Assembly (NCBI RefSeq): GCF_041154385.1
Contig: NZ_AP028929.1
Span: forward strand, 1,806,001-1,870,000
Length of the DNA stretch: 64,000 bases
From: Streptococcus sp. SN-1
Lineage (GTDB): Bacteria; Bacillota; Bacilli; Lactobacillales; Streptococcaceae
Reading direction: 5' to 3'
In this document: positions 37,013 to 46,268 of the stretch, piece by piece
Layout of the letters: the number at the start of each line of letters is the position of its first letter
Numbering within the stretch: the first letter of the stretch is position 1
Notes under the pieces: generated by a model
Seen by the model: only the letters and a program-made list of their open reading frames with translations
Told to the model about the DNA's origin: nothing
Database searches by the model: none
Translations under genes and position numbers: made by a program

Positions 37013-38002
37013 ATGAGTATCGGAATCATTATTGCGAGCCACGGCGAATTTGCTGCGGGTATTCATCAGTCAGGATCTATGATCTTTGGTGAACAAGAAA
37101 AGGTTCAAGTTGTAACCTTTATGCCAAACGAAGGTCCTGACGATCTATACGCTAAGTTTAATAACGCTGTTGCTGCATTTGACGCAGAAGATGAGGTTCT
37201 AGTTTTGGCTGACCTTTGGAGTGGATCTCCATTTAACCAAGCTAGCCGCGTGATGGGAGAAAATCCTGAGCGTAAGTTTGCCATCATCACAGGACTGAAC
37301 TTACCGATGTTAATTCAAGCCTACACAGAGCGCCTCATGGACGCTGCTGCAGGTGTAGAAAAAGTCGCTGCGAATATTATCAAAGAAGCCAAAGATGGCA
37401 TCAAGGCTCTTCCAGAAGAGCTCAATCCAGTTGAGGAAGTAGCAAGCGCTGCAGCTGCTCCAGTTGCCCAAGCTGCTATTCCAGAAGGAACTGTCATCGG
37501 AGACGGTAAACTCAAAATCAACCTTGCCCGTCTAGACACTCGTTTACTTCACGGTCAGGTTGCAACTGCTTGGACTCCAGATTCAAAAGCAGACCGTATC
37601 ATCGTTGCTTCAGATAACGTAGCTAAAGACGAATTACGTAAAGAATTGATTAAACAAGCAGCTCCAGGTAAAGTGAAAGCAAACGTTGTTCCTATCCAAA
37701 AACTAATCGACGTTGCAAAAGATCCTCGCTTCGGAGGAACACATGCCCTTATCTTGTTTGAAACACCTCAAGATGCTCTTCGTGCTATCGAAGGTGGCGT
37801 GCCAATCAAAACTCTTAATGTTGGATCAATGGCTCACTCAACTGGTAAAACAATGGTTAACAACGTTTTGTCTATGGATAAAGAAGACGTTGCCACATTT
37901 GAAAAAATGCGTGACCTTGGTGTTGAATTTGATGTACGTAAAGTACCAAACGACACGAAAAAAGATTTGTTTGACTTGATCAACAAAGCAAACGTGCAAT
38001 AA
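37013..38002 (+). CDS. manL: mannose-family PTS, fused EIIAB component
   Basis: Carries phosphate from HPr to the sugar. The 329-residue protein has an EIIA domain (about 1-130) with phospho-His in [11 protein letters not shown], an Ala/Pro/Glu-rich linker (about 135-160) and an EIIB domain with phospho-His in [18 protein letters not shown] 37013 is ten bases after AGGAGG; an ATG at 37004 touches it. In mitis-group streptococci ManLMN takes up glucose, mannose, galactose and glucosamine, is the target of some class IIa bacteriocins, and influences other sugar operons. Confidence 0.95.
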
Positions 38003-38027
38003 TCGATTTTATGAAAGGATTTTAAAG

Positions 38028-38831
38028 ATGTCTATTATTTCTATGGTTTTAGTAGTCGTTGTAGCCTTCCTAGCAGGTCTTGAAGGTATCCTCGACCAGT
38101 TCCAATTCCATCAACCAATCGTAGCTTGTACCCTTATCGGTCTTGTTACTGGTAACCTTGAAGCAGGGATTATCCTTGGTGGTTCTCTTCAAATGATCGC
38201 CCTTGGTTGGGCTAACATCGGAGCTGCCGTAGCTCCTGACGCTGCTCTTGCTTCTGTTGCTGCTGCCATTATCATGGTTCTTGGTGGCGACTTTACTAAG
38301 ACAGGTATCGGTGTTGCCCAAGCGGTTGCTATCCCTCTTGCAGTTGCTGGTCTATTCTTGACTATGATTGTCCGTACACTCTCTGTCGGATTGGTTCACA
38401 CTGCTGATGCTTCTGCTAAAAAAGGTGACTTTAAAGCAGTTGAACGCGCTCACTTTGTCGCACTTCTTCTTCAAGGTCTTCGTATTGCAGTCCCTGCAGC
38501 ACTCCTTCTAATGGTACCAACTGAAACCGTACAAAGCATTCTAAATACTATGCCTGATTGGCTTAAAGACGGTATGGCTATCGGTGGTGGTATGGTCGTT
38601 GCCGTTGGTTACGCTATGGTTATCAACATGATGGCAACTCGTGAAGTATGGCCATTCTTCGCTATCGGTTTCGTGCTTGCTGCCGTGTCAGATATTACTC
38701 TAATCGGATTTGGTGCTATCGGTGTTGCTATCGCTCTTATCTACCTTCACCTTTCTAAAACTGGTGGAAATGGTGGCGGAGGAGCCGCAACTTCTAACGA
38801 CCCAATCGGCGATATCCTAGAAGACTACTAA
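38028..38831 (+). CDS. manM: mannose-family PTS EIIC component
   Basis: A 267-residue membrane protein with many small hydrophobic segments; it forms the sugar channel together with EIID. Typical text is LAGLEGILDQFQFHQPIVAC and GGSLQMIALGWANIGAA. The C-terminus has a Gly-rich stretch (GGNGGGGAAT). It follows manL by 25 bp with its own ribosome site. Confidence 0.96.
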   Translation: MSIISMVLVVVVAFLAGLEGILDQFQFHQPIVACTLIGLVTGNLEAGIILGGSLQMIALGWANIGAAVAPDAALASVAAAIIMVLGGDFTKTGIGVAQAVAIPLAVAGLFLTMIVRTLSVGLVHTADASAKKGDFKAVERAHFVALLLQGLRIAVPAALLLMVPTETVQSILNTMPDWLKDGMAIGGGMVVAVGYAMVINMMATREVWPFFAIGFVLAAVSDITLIGFGAIGVAIALIYLHLSKTGGNGGGGAATSNDPIGDILEDY

Positions 38832-38854
38832 GATAAGAAAGGACTGAAAACATC

Positions 38855-39766
38855 ATGACTGAAAAACTTCAATTAACTAAATCAGATCGTAAAAAAGTTT
38901 GGTGGCGTTCAACTTTCTTACAAGGTTCTTGGAACTATGAACGTATGCAAAACTTGGGTTGGGCTTACTCATTAATTCCAGCTCTTAAAAAACTCTACAC
39001 TAAAAAAGAAGATCAAATCGCTGCTCTTGAACGCCATCTTGAATTCTTCAACACTCACCCATACGTAGCCGCTCCAATCATGGGGGTTACTCTTGCACTT
39101 GAAGAAGAACGTGCTAACGGTGTTGAAATCGACGACGCTGCTATCCAAGGGGTTAAAATCGGTATGATGGGACCTCTTGCTGGTATCGGTGACCCAGTAT
39201 TCTGGTTTACAGTACGCCCAATCCTTGGATCACTCGGTGCTTCACTTGCCCTTACTGGTAATATCTTAGGTCCAATCCTCTTTTTCGTTCTTTGGAACTT
39301 GATTCGTATGTCATTCTTGTGGTATACACAAGAGATTGGATACAAGGCTGGATCAGAAATCACTAAAGATATGTCTGGCGGTATCCTTCAAGACATCACT
39401 AAAGGAGCTTCTATCCTTGGTATGTTCATTCTTGCTGTCCTTGTTCAACGTTGGGTAAATATTAAATTTGCTTTCGATGTTGCCAAAGTTCAACTAGATG
39501 AAAAGGCTTATATCCATTGGGATAAATTGCCAGAAGGATCTAAAGGTATCCAAGAAGCATTCGCACAAGTAGGACAAGGATTGTCTCAAACACCTGAAAA
39601 AGTTACTACTTTCCAACAAAACTTGGATATGTTGATTCCTGGACTATCAGGACTACTCCTTACTTTACTTTGCATGTACTTGCTTAAGAAAAAAGTATCT
39701 CCAATCACTATTATCCTTGCCCTTTTCGCAGTGGGTATTGTGGCACATGTTCTTCACATCATGTAA
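38855..39766 (+). CDS. manN: mannose-family PTS EIID component
   Basis: A 303-residue partner of EIIC. It begins with a cytoplasmic segment (KKVWWRSTFLQGSWNYERMQ) and contains AALERHLEFFNTHP and GMMGPLAGIGDPVFW, diagnostic for EIID, with membrane helices toward the C-terminus. Last gene of the operon. Confidence 0.96.
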   Translation: MTEKLQLTKSDRKKVWWRSTFLQGSWNYERMQNLGWAYSLIPALKKLYTKKEDQIAALERHLEFFNTHPYVAAPIMGVTLALEEERANGVEIDDAAIQGVKIGMMGPLAGIGDPVFWFTVRPILGSLGASLALTGNILGPILFFVLWNLIRMSFLWYTQEIGYKAGSEITKDMSGGILQDITKGASILGMFILAVLVQRWVNIKFAFDVAKVQLDEKAYIHWDKLPEGSKGIQEAFAQVGQGLSQTPEKVTTFQQNLDMLIPGLSGLLLTLLCMYLLKKKVSPITIILALFAVGIVAHVLHIM

Positions 39767-39775
39767 TCAAGCAAC

Positions 39776-39814
39776 TTAAAAGGAATCAGGTTCTAAAATC
39801 TGATTCCTTTTTTC
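39776..39814. terminator. terminator between manN and pepC
   Basis: AAAAGGAATCAG pairs with CTGATTCCTTTTTT. The A run on the left lets it serve pepC on the opposite strand as well. Confidence 0.88.
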
Positions 39815-39821
39815 TATGTTT

Positions 39822-41156
39822 TTATTCAGCCAAAGCTCCCATTGGATCCCATGGTGCGAGTACAATTGGTTCTGCTTCATAGGCTGCTTGTTCTTCTGCT
39901 GTCAGCAATTCCTTACGGACAACGATTTGGTAAGTGTATTCGTCCATCCAAGCGTCTGAGGCAACAAAGTAACCATCTGCACCAACCTTGTCTCCCCATG
40001 AGTTTTCAACCTTCCACTTGGTTGATTTACCATTTTCGTCCAAGTCAACACCTGTCAAGACCATGGCGTGGGTCATCAAGCTTTCGCTATAGTCCAAACG
40101 TCCAGCCTTGTCTTGAGTAAGTTTAATGTCCATGCTTGATTCAAAGTCATAAATATCTGTCGCAAGAATTCCAGCTTTGCGGTTGCTGAGCTGGCCGACA
40201 TCAGAACCAAACCAAACAGTCTCACCTGCTTGCATTTGGGCAATCGCCAATTCTTTCAAGCGCTCCATTGGAACATTGATGTAACGAACTGCACGGCTAC
40301 CAACGACATTTCCTAACATCTCAACTGTGTAAGATTGGCCATAAGGCTTGTCTACAGTTGGAGCATTGATAACAGAAACATAGTCTTCTAGAGGAAGATT
40401 GACATATTTCTTGTAAAATTCCTGTGGCGTGATACCCTTTTCGCTTTGGTAGTTGTTATCCTTATCACGATAAGCAAAGTCAAATCTACGAGGTGGAAGT
40501 CCTAAAGACATAGCAAGGAAATTAAAGATTTCTTGCAAGAGGTCTTCTTTCTTAGCTTGGACAGTCGCTTGATCTGCACCAGAAGCAAGCAAGTCACGCA
40601 AGATTTGAGCATCTTGGCGAAGCAATTTGTTAAGGATTGCATTTAGCTCACGGCTACTGCTAGATGAAACGGACTCAGGATAAACTGACTTAGGCACGAC
40701 ACCGTATTTCTCAAAGAGGGCAACGACCATATCCCACTGACCACCGTCTTGTTGAGGTGTTTGAAGTAGGAATTTAACCTTGCGGCTCGTCAAGTCTTGG
40801 TCTGCAGTTGCAATGACTTGCTCCAAGAACCAGTTTGATTTCTCATACTTGTCCCAGAAGAATGTGTGGGCCTGTGACAACTCAAAATTTTCCAGTTTGT
40901 ATTGTGAGATGAGCTTGTGGCGGAAGGTGTTGAGAGCCGCAAACATCCAGCAACGACCAGACGCTTTCTGGTTAGTAACCTTGTCCTTGGTCAAATCCAA
41001 TGAGAAAACAGGGGTGTTGTCTACATGGCTTTGGCGACGTTCTAGAGCTGCAAAAATTCCGTTGTGGCTGGCAGCATTTTCAATCGCTTGGTATTTTACA
41101 TTTGCTTCATAGTTGGCAAATAGTTTATCAGTAAATGATTCTTGAATCGCGTTCAT
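39822..41156 (-). CDS. pepC: aminopeptidase C, bleomycin hydrolase-like
   Basis: Cytoplasmic cysteine aminopeptidase (C1B) of 444 residues that trims peptides taken up from outside. The catalytic Cys is in QKASGRCWMFAAL (about 69), His in LMTHAMVLTGV and Asn in KVENSWGDK. The C-terminus (APWDPMGALAE) reaches into the active site in this family and gives aminopeptidase behaviour. Monocistronic. Confidence 0.96.
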   Translation of the reverse strand: MNAIQESFTDKLFANYEANVKYQAIENAASHNGIFAALERRQSHVDNTPVFSLDLTKDKVTNQKASGRCWMFAALNTFRHKLISQYKLENFELSQAHTFFWDKYEKSNWFLEQVIATADQDLTSRKVKFLLQTPQQDGGQWDMVVALFEKYGVVPKSVYPESVSSSSSRELNAILNKLLRQDAQILRDLLASGADQATVQAKKEDLLQEIFNFLAMSLGLPPRRFDFAYRDKDNNYQSEKGITPQEFYKKYVNLPLEDYVSVINAPTVDKPYGQSYTVEMLGNVVGSRAVRYINVPMERLKELAIAQMQAGETVWFGSDVGQLSNRKAGILATDIYDFESSMDIKLTQDKAGRLDYSESLMTHAMVLTGVDLDENGKSTKWKVENSWGDKVGADGYFVASDAWMDEYTYQIVVRKELLTAEEQAAYEAEPIVLAPWDPMGALAE

Positions 41157-41220
41157 AGATTCCTCCTTTTATTCTACAGTCTATTATAACTCTTTTCACA
41201 AAGGAAGCAACTAAAAAACA

Positions 41221-41253
41221 TAAAAGGCGAGGACATTCTCCCTCACCTTTTTC
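41221..41253 (-). terminator. terminator of rsuA
   Basis: On the minus strand AAAAAGGTGAGGGAG and CTCGCCTTTTATG form an imperfect hairpin (AAAGG-GAGG/CCTC-CCTTTT). Confidence 0.65.
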
Positions 41254-41267
41254 GAATATAAACCAAA

Positions 41268-41990
41268 TTAAGCAATACTAGCAAGAAGATTTTCCAATTC
41301 CTCCTTGGTCAAGCGACGCCATTCCCCTCGTTCTAAGTTCTCATCCAATACTAGCGTTCCCATAGTCAAGCGTTGCAAGTCTACTACTTCCTTGCCACAG
41401 TAGGCCACCATACGCTTGACCTGATGAAACTTCCCTTCTGCAATAGTCACACGGATTTGGCTTTGATTCTTTTCTGTATCTATGGACACAAGCTCCAACT
41501 TAGCTGGCTGGCAGGTAAAATCCTTGAGCGGAATGCCCTTGGCGAATGTATCCACATCTTCTTGGATCATAATTCCCTTGACCAGAGCCAGATACGTCTT
41601 GTCCACATGACGCTTGGGCGAAAGAAGAGCATGGGCCAGCTGACCATCATTGGTCAAGAGCAAAAGACCATGCGTGTCAATATCCAAGCGTCCTACTGGG
41701 AAAACTTCCTTGCTCCGAGCAATATCATCCAGCAAGTCCAGAACGGTTCTGTGCTTAGGATCCTCAGTCGCTGAGATAACTCCTTGGGGCTTGTTCATCA
41801 TGTAGTAGACAAACTCTTCATACTCCAACACTTGCCCATCAAAGCGAATCTCATCTCTTTCTTCATCAATCTGCAATTTAGCTGACTTTTCTTTTTTACC
41901 ATTTACCGTCACGCGCCCAGCCTTGAGTAAGTTTTTGACCTCTGTCCGACTCCCCACAGCGCAGGCAACTAAAAATTTATCCAATCTCAT
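41268..41990 (-). CDS. rsuA: 16S rRNA pseudouridine(516) synthase RsuA family
   Basis: A 240-residue enzyme with an N-terminal S4 RNA-binding domain (MRLDKFLVACAVGSRTEVKN) and the synthase motif VGRLDIDTHGLLLLTND, where Asp is catalytic. KVHQV-type motif appears as KFHQVKRM. RsuA and RluB/E/F paralogues share these motifs, so the exact site is by family. Confidence 0.9.
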   Translation of the reverse strand: MRLDKFLVACAVGSRTEVKNLLKAGRVTVNGKKEKSAKLQIDEERDEIRFDGQVLEYEEFVYYMMNKPQGVISATEDPKHRTVLDLLDDIARSKEVFPVGRLDIDTHGLLLLTNDGQLAHALLSPKRHVDKTYLALVKGIMIQEDVDTFAKGIPLKDFTCQPAKLELVSIDTEKNQSQIRVTIAEGKFHQVKRMVAYCGKEVVDLQRLTMGTLVLDENLERGEWRRLTKEELENLLASIA

Positions 41991-42034
41991 AGAACTATTA
42001 TATCATGGAAATTGCTGAACTATTATCAATTTTA

Positions 42035-42043
42035 TGGTATAGT
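42035..42043 (+). promoter_or_regulatory. extended -10 promoter of the HNH gene
   Basis: TGGTATAGT is an extended -10. It lies within what would be coding sequence if the ATG at 42005 were used, which is why I take the start at 42077. Confidence 0.6.
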
Positions 42044-42076
42044 ATAAATATACTTCGTTTAAAAGGAAACATCCAT

Positions 42077-43057
42077 ATGTGGTTAATCTATTTATTTCTT
42101 ATTTTTGTAGTAATAGCTTTATTTTTAAAGATTCTTCCATTTATTCTAATTGCACTTTGCTTATTCCTCATTTATGGTATATCTTTACATATTAGAAAAA
42201 TAAGATATTTTAAAAGTCCAGGTTTTCTAGAACAAAAACAAAAAATTGCAGATACTATTATTGAGTTTAATGAGATTTCAGAATATGTAAAAGATATCCC
42301 AAATAAAAATCAATTTATTGTAAAGGATATTACAGGGAAACATGCACATTTAGCTCACTTTGAAAATACTAGCCAACATGACTATAAGCGAGATAAACAT
42401 AAAAAAACTTTAAATCAAAGTAACGTTTATTCAACTTCCCTACAAGTTGTGCGACGTGCATCTGAAGAACCTATACATTATCTCTGTAAGTATTTCGGAA
42501 TAACTGCAACCGAAGAAAGCTTGAAACAGCTTGAAGAAATCGGAGAGAATATCTCTCGAATGGAAAACACAATTGATAATCTTTATCAACGAGAGGAACA
42601 AATAAAAAACGACTTTAATCCTCCAAAATTTATTTTAAAATACTTTTCTAAAGATTTAATGAAAGAGTTAGATATCCACCTACCAGACATAAAGGTTGAT
42701 TACACTTCTTATATTTTTGAATACGTGAGTGCAGGAGGCAATAGTTCTCAGAAAACGACAATTCTGTTTAACGGTGAAACTGTTGAAGCAACAGCAGAGT
42801 ATATTGCAAAGAAAATAAAATCAAAACAAACTGCTCAAGCTCAACGATCACTGATGACAAACAAACTTCGAACTCAAATAAAAGAAAGAGATCACTATAC
42901 TTGTCAAATCTGTGCTGCCTCTACAGCTGAACAATCTCTCCTGTTACTTGAGATAGACCATATTGTCCCTGTATCAAAAGGAGGACTTTCCACACCTGAC
43001 AATCTTCAAACTCTCTGTTGGAAATGTAATCGTTCAAAATCTAATAAAATCTTATAA
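42077..43057 (+). CDS. membrane-anchored HNH endonuclease-like protein
   Basis: A 326-residue protein. Residues 1-40 are strongly hydrophobic (one long or two short membrane helices), then a Lys-rich middle part with a predicted coiled coil near 150-180 (ESLKQLEEIGENISRMENTI). Residues about 265-325 are an HNH domain: zinc cysteines CQIC and CWKC, metal site EIDHIVPVSKGG, then DNLQTLC. Start ATG 42077 follows AAGGAA by eight bases. Codon use is more AT-rich than the flanking housekeeping genes. Substrate is unknown; neighbouring defence-like genes suggest a nuclease against foreign DNA, as inference. Confidence 0.8.
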   Translation: MWLIYLFLIFVVIALFLKILPFILIALCLFLIYGISLHIRKIRYFKSPGFLEQKQKIADTIIEFNEISEYVKDIPNKNQFIVKDITGKHAHLAHFENTSQHDYKRDKHKKTLNQSNVYSTSLQVVRRASEEPIHYLCKYFGITATEESLKQLEEIGENISRMENTIDNLYQREEQIKNDFNPPKFILKYFSKDLMKELDIHLPDIKVDYTSYIFEYVSAGGNSSQKTTILFNGETVEATAEYIAKKIKSKQTAQAQRSLMTNKLRTQIKERDHYTCQICAASTAEQSLLLLEIDHIVPVSKGGLSTPDNLQTLCWKCNRSKSNKIL

Positions 43058-43060
43058 ATA

Positions 43061-43110
43061 AATATCCCAAAAGCATACTTACAATTCAATTTGCTTTTGG
43101 GATATTTTTG
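43061..43110. terminator. terminator between the HNH gene and the pepS fragment
   Basis: AAATATCCCAAAAGCA pairs with TGCTTTTGGGATATTT around an 18-nt loop, with a T tail on the plus strand. Confidence 0.85.
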
Positions 43111-43739
43111 TTAATTTGCCCAATCTCCGTTACGGAAGAGTGGTACACGTGTCCCATCCTCACGGATACCATCGATATCCATTTGGTTAGAACCAATCAT
43201 AAAGTCTACATGAACATCTGAACGGTTAAGCCCCGCAGCTTCAAGCTCCTCTTCGCTCATCTCCGCTCCACCAACTACGCTAGTTGCATAGGCTGCACCG
43301 ATAGCCAAGTGGTTTGAGGCATTCTCATCGAAAAGGGTGTTAAAGAAGGTAATGCCTGACTGAGAAATTGGGCTTGGATCTGGTACCAAGGCACATTCAC
43401 CCAAGGCACGCGCACCCGCATTTTCAAAGACAAGGTCTTTCATGACTTGATCGCCCTTCTCAGCAGTGATGTCAACGATTTGTCCATCCTTAAAGGTTAC
43501 CTTAATACCTTCGATGATATTTCCGTTATAGCTAAGCGGTTTTGTAGAAGTGACATAACCATCTGCACGACGGAAGTCAGGCGCTGTGAAGACTTCCTCT
43601 GTCGGCATATTTGGCCAAAATCCTTCGTCCTGTGCATTGATAGCACCAGCTGATTCCCAGACATGATTTTTCGGCAAGACAAGTGCCAAATCTGTTCCTG
43701 GCGCTGTGTAGTGAATGGATGAAAATTGCTCTTTATTAA
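43111..43739 (-). pseudogene. truncated pepS copy (3' half only)
   Basis: About 209 codons match the C-terminal half of the intact pepS at 46269-47510, ending with the same stop. The 5' half, including the N-terminal domain, is missing. The frame has a chance start (MSINKEQF) but no ribosome site of note. Near the stop the two copies are almost identical; near the truncation they differ in many positions. It is the far border of the inserted defence-like genes. Confidence 0.9.
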
Positions 43740-43897
43740 TACTCAATTATCATATAAAATGTTAAATAATTTATATAGCATCTCAAAGAAGAGTGTGGTT
43801 GAAAATTAACGATTTTCTCTAGCTTTTGGGGTATACTTCAACATTTCTTTTATAATATAATTTAATCTTTACAAATCAGTAACAAATTCCAATCTCG

Positions 43898-44716
43898 CTA
43901 TGAAATATCTTTAAATTTATATTGACATTCTTTTTCGAAGTATTGATCTATTCCAAATATTTCAACTATAAAATGAGGAAATGCTGATAATATAACAACT
44001 TTATTATGTGGATTAATAAACTTTGTATATTGATTTAAAAATATTGCACTAGAATTTGAAATTTCATTTTTATCTTCAACCAAACACAATGAACAATATA
44101 TAAAGTATTTAACTAGCTTTTCAATCTTCAATTTATTATATAACGGATTATTATACATGTCCGAAGTTACATTTTTATATTTATCTTTAAACTTTGTCTT
44201 ACCTCTCCTTTTAACATCATAAATATCAAATAGGTGTAGTAAGACATCACAACTACCTAAACAATCATCATTAAAACATTTAATTGCTTCAAACATTGGA
44301 TAACTAATTAATAACTTGCCTTTGTTAGTTGATTCATTAAAAATGGACAAAAGTTTATTAATCTTCTTATAAACCAAATCATTTCGTTCATCTTTCTTAT
44401 AATAGTGGTGCGCATCTAAGTCGAAAAAAAGAAAAATATCAGAAAACTTCTCGTAATCTTCTAATTTAGAATTATATTCTATTTTTTTTGATTTTAATAT
44501 GTCTAGTAAAAGAGGAATCGTTTCAAATTCATCCTCTTCCTGACTCTCAGAGATTTTTTTATATAAATCATATATTAACGTTCCATAACTCTGAACAATA
44601 ATTGGAATAACACTATTCCCATTTTTTATCATACATTCTTGGTGATATTTGATAAATTGTTCCATATATTTTGGCTCATCTACCTTACCTTCAACAATAA
44701 ATAAAATATTACTCAT
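43898..44716 (-). CDS. TOPRIM-like partner protein, RloB/AbiLii-like
   Basis: A 272-residue protein. The N-terminus ILFIVEGKVDEPKYMEQF with Glu9 and the later IFLFFDLDAHHYY with Asp99 and Asp101 form a TOPRIM-like acidic set. Proteins with an EGxxxExxY start next to an AAA ATPase are seen in RloA/RloB, AbiL and PARIS-type defence pairs. The ATG 44716 overlaps the ATPase stop by 8 bp, so the two are translated together. Composition is very AT-rich, which marks it as acquired. Activity is inferred, not shown. Confidence 0.72.
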   Translation of the reverse strand: MSNILFIVEGKVDEPKYMEQFIKYHQECMIKNGNSVIPIIVQSYGTLIYDLYKKISESQEEDEFETIPLLLDILKSKKIEYNSKLEDYEKFSDIFLFFDLDAHHYYKKDERNDLVYKKINKLLSIFNESTNKGKLLISYPMFEAIKCFNDDCLGSCDVLLHLFDIYDVKRRGKTKFKDKYKNVTSDMYNNPLYNKLKIEKLVKYFIYCSLCLVEDKNEISNSSAIFLNQYTKFINPHNKVVILSAFPHFIVEIFGIDQYFEKECQYKFKDIS

Positions 44717-45827
44717 TATCAAAACTACCTGCTCGATACATTTTTTCTATATTTTGTGCTTGACGAATTTCACGACCGGAACGATCTGCTATATTAGCAA
44801 TTTTATTATGCGAAATAGTAAAATAACTATCAGGTCTTAAAATTGTATTAGACATATTGGCTGTATTATGTGTAGTTAAAATAATTTGACTAGAAGATTC
44901 TTTAAGTTTTTTAATCAATTTTCTGGAAACTTCATGATGGAAATAGGAATCAAACTCATCTATAAACATAAAATTAATACCATCCACCATTTGCATATAC
45001 CACATATAAAATAGAGATAAAGCTGCTGTTCCTTTCGACATAATACTAAAAAAATTAGCTTCTCTTCCAGAAGGAAATTTCACAAATATATATTTACTAT
45101 CGTCAATCTCCTTTTCAAACAAGTTATATTTAATACCCAAATCAGATAGAAATTCTTGATAATCTTTTATTTTATTTTTTTCAATAATTGTTGTTGCGAT
45201 ATCACCACTACCTGTCGTATACCCTTGATAATGATTTCCATATATTGAATCAAAAGATAACATCGAATCAACAAATTCTATAAATTTATTAAAAATATCA
45301 TCCTTTGATTCTTCAACATTGTCTATACCTGTTGAATAAATATAAGCAAGTTTCACTAGTGATTGATCGTTTCGTAATTTATCAAAGTTAATTTCATTAC
45401 CATTTTTTAAATTAATAGTCTTGATTTGTTCATTCTTGTCATACAAGATAAGCAAATCACCATCTATATATAATTCTTCATATAAAATGTCATCGTAACT
45501 TTTTTTACAATATTTATATTGGACAATGTGATTACTAATGTTAAACGTATATTCAAACTCAGCGAACTTAGGCATAGTTTCTAAATTCAAGAAATGTTTT
45601 TTATAATCCTTACTATTTTTTTCATTATCTGTTAGATGAGTTATAATATCCATAATAGCTAAACCCAAGTTTGATTTTCCTGAGGCATTATCTCCATATA
45701 TAACTGCAGTAGTAAGAATATTGTTTTTTACAATACTATCATTAAACGAATAATTTCCAGCTGTTAAATCAAACTCAATTTGTGATGCAAAATTTTTAAA
45801 ACCTTTTACCTTAAATTTTTGTAACAT
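44709..45827 (-). CDS. AAA/ABC-type ATPase, RloA/AbiLi-like
   Basis: A 372-residue ATPase of the AAA_15/AAA_21 (OLD-like) group. Walker A is GDNASGKS (45-52), an ABC-like signature MSKGTAALSLF lies before Walker B FMFIDEFDSYFHH (about 290-305), and the switch His is in IILTTHNTANMS. It has no nuclease domain of its own; that part would be provided by the downstream TOPRIM-like protein. The ribosome site is AGGAGGG. Very AT-rich and Lys/Asn-rich, unlike pepS and polC beside it. Confidence 0.8.
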   Translation of the reverse strand: MLQKFKVKGFKNFASQIEFDLTAGNYSFNDSIVKNNILTTAVIYGDNASGKSNLGLAIMDIITHLTDNEKNSKDYKKHFLNLETMPKFAEFEYTFNISNHIVQYKYCKKSYDDILYEELYIDGDLLILYDKNEQIKTINLKNGNEINFDKLRNDQSLVKLAYIYSTGIDNVEESKDDIFNKFIEFVDSMLSFDSIYGNHYQGYTTGSGDIATTIIEKNKIKDYQEFLSDLGIKYNLFEKEIDDSKYIFVKFPSGREANFFSIMSKGTAALSLFYMWYMQMVDGINFMFIDEFDSYFHHEVSRKLIKKLKESSSQIILTTHNTANMSNTILRPDSYFTISHNKIANIADRSGREIRQAQNIEKMYRAGSFDNE

Positions 45828-45925
45828 ACTAGCCCTCCTTTGACCGTAAGAAAATTACGATTAACTTAATTATACGATAAATATTAACTCAGTGCAAGAA
45901 TAAAAAATATTACTTTAAAATAAAA

Positions 45926-45970
45926 ACACCCCAAAAGTTAGATTTTTTCTGTCTAACTTTTGGGGTGCAG
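45926..45970 (-). terminator. very strong terminator downstream of glsB
   Basis: CACCCCAAAAGTTAGA and TCTAACTTTTGGGGTG form a perfect 16 bp stem around a nine-base loop. On the minus strand it is 60 bp downstream of glsB and lies before the ATPase gene promoter region. A shorter echo (AGCTTTTGGGGTATACTTCAA) occurs at 43821-43841 on the other side of the island. Confidence 0.8.
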
Positions 45971-46028
45971 TTCAACCAGTTCCAACCTCTCTTTATTTTT
46001 AATCATAAACAAGCTTTTTAATCGAAAC

Positions 46029-46259
46029 TTAGCTTCCTCTTTCCCAGAAGATAGCTAGTAAAATCATGGCTCCTAGAACTGATGGGATAATGGCTGTACC
46101 GTTTAGGTTTGGCCCCCATGAACCAAATAGTAATTGTCCTATAAAGGCACCAATCCATCCGAGAAACATTTTTCCAAAACATCCCATGCGTTCTCCACGA
46201 TTGGTCAGAGTACCTGCTAAAAATCCCACTAGGAGACCAACGAACATGCTTCCTAACAT
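46029..46259 (-). CDS. GlsB/YeaQ/YmgE family membrane protein
   Basis: A 76-residue protein with three hydrophobic helices and many glycines (GLLVGFLAGTLTNRGERMGC, GWIGAFIGQLLFG). The family is small stress-related membrane proteins; members in enterococci are linked to the general stress protein Gls24. It starts 10 bp after pepS with AAGGAG upstream, so the two are one operon. Confidence 0.85.
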   Translation of the reverse strand: MLGSMFVGLLVGFLAGTLTNRGERMGCFGKMFLGWIGAFIGQLLFGSWGPNLNGTAIIPSVLGAMILLAIFWERGS

Positions 46260-46268
46260 ATTATCTCC

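Noticed and set aside
42005..42076. Upstream extension of the HNH protein from ATG 42005
   Set aside because: The region contains the extended -10 promoter and no ribosome site, while ATG 42077 has AAGGAA at good spacing.
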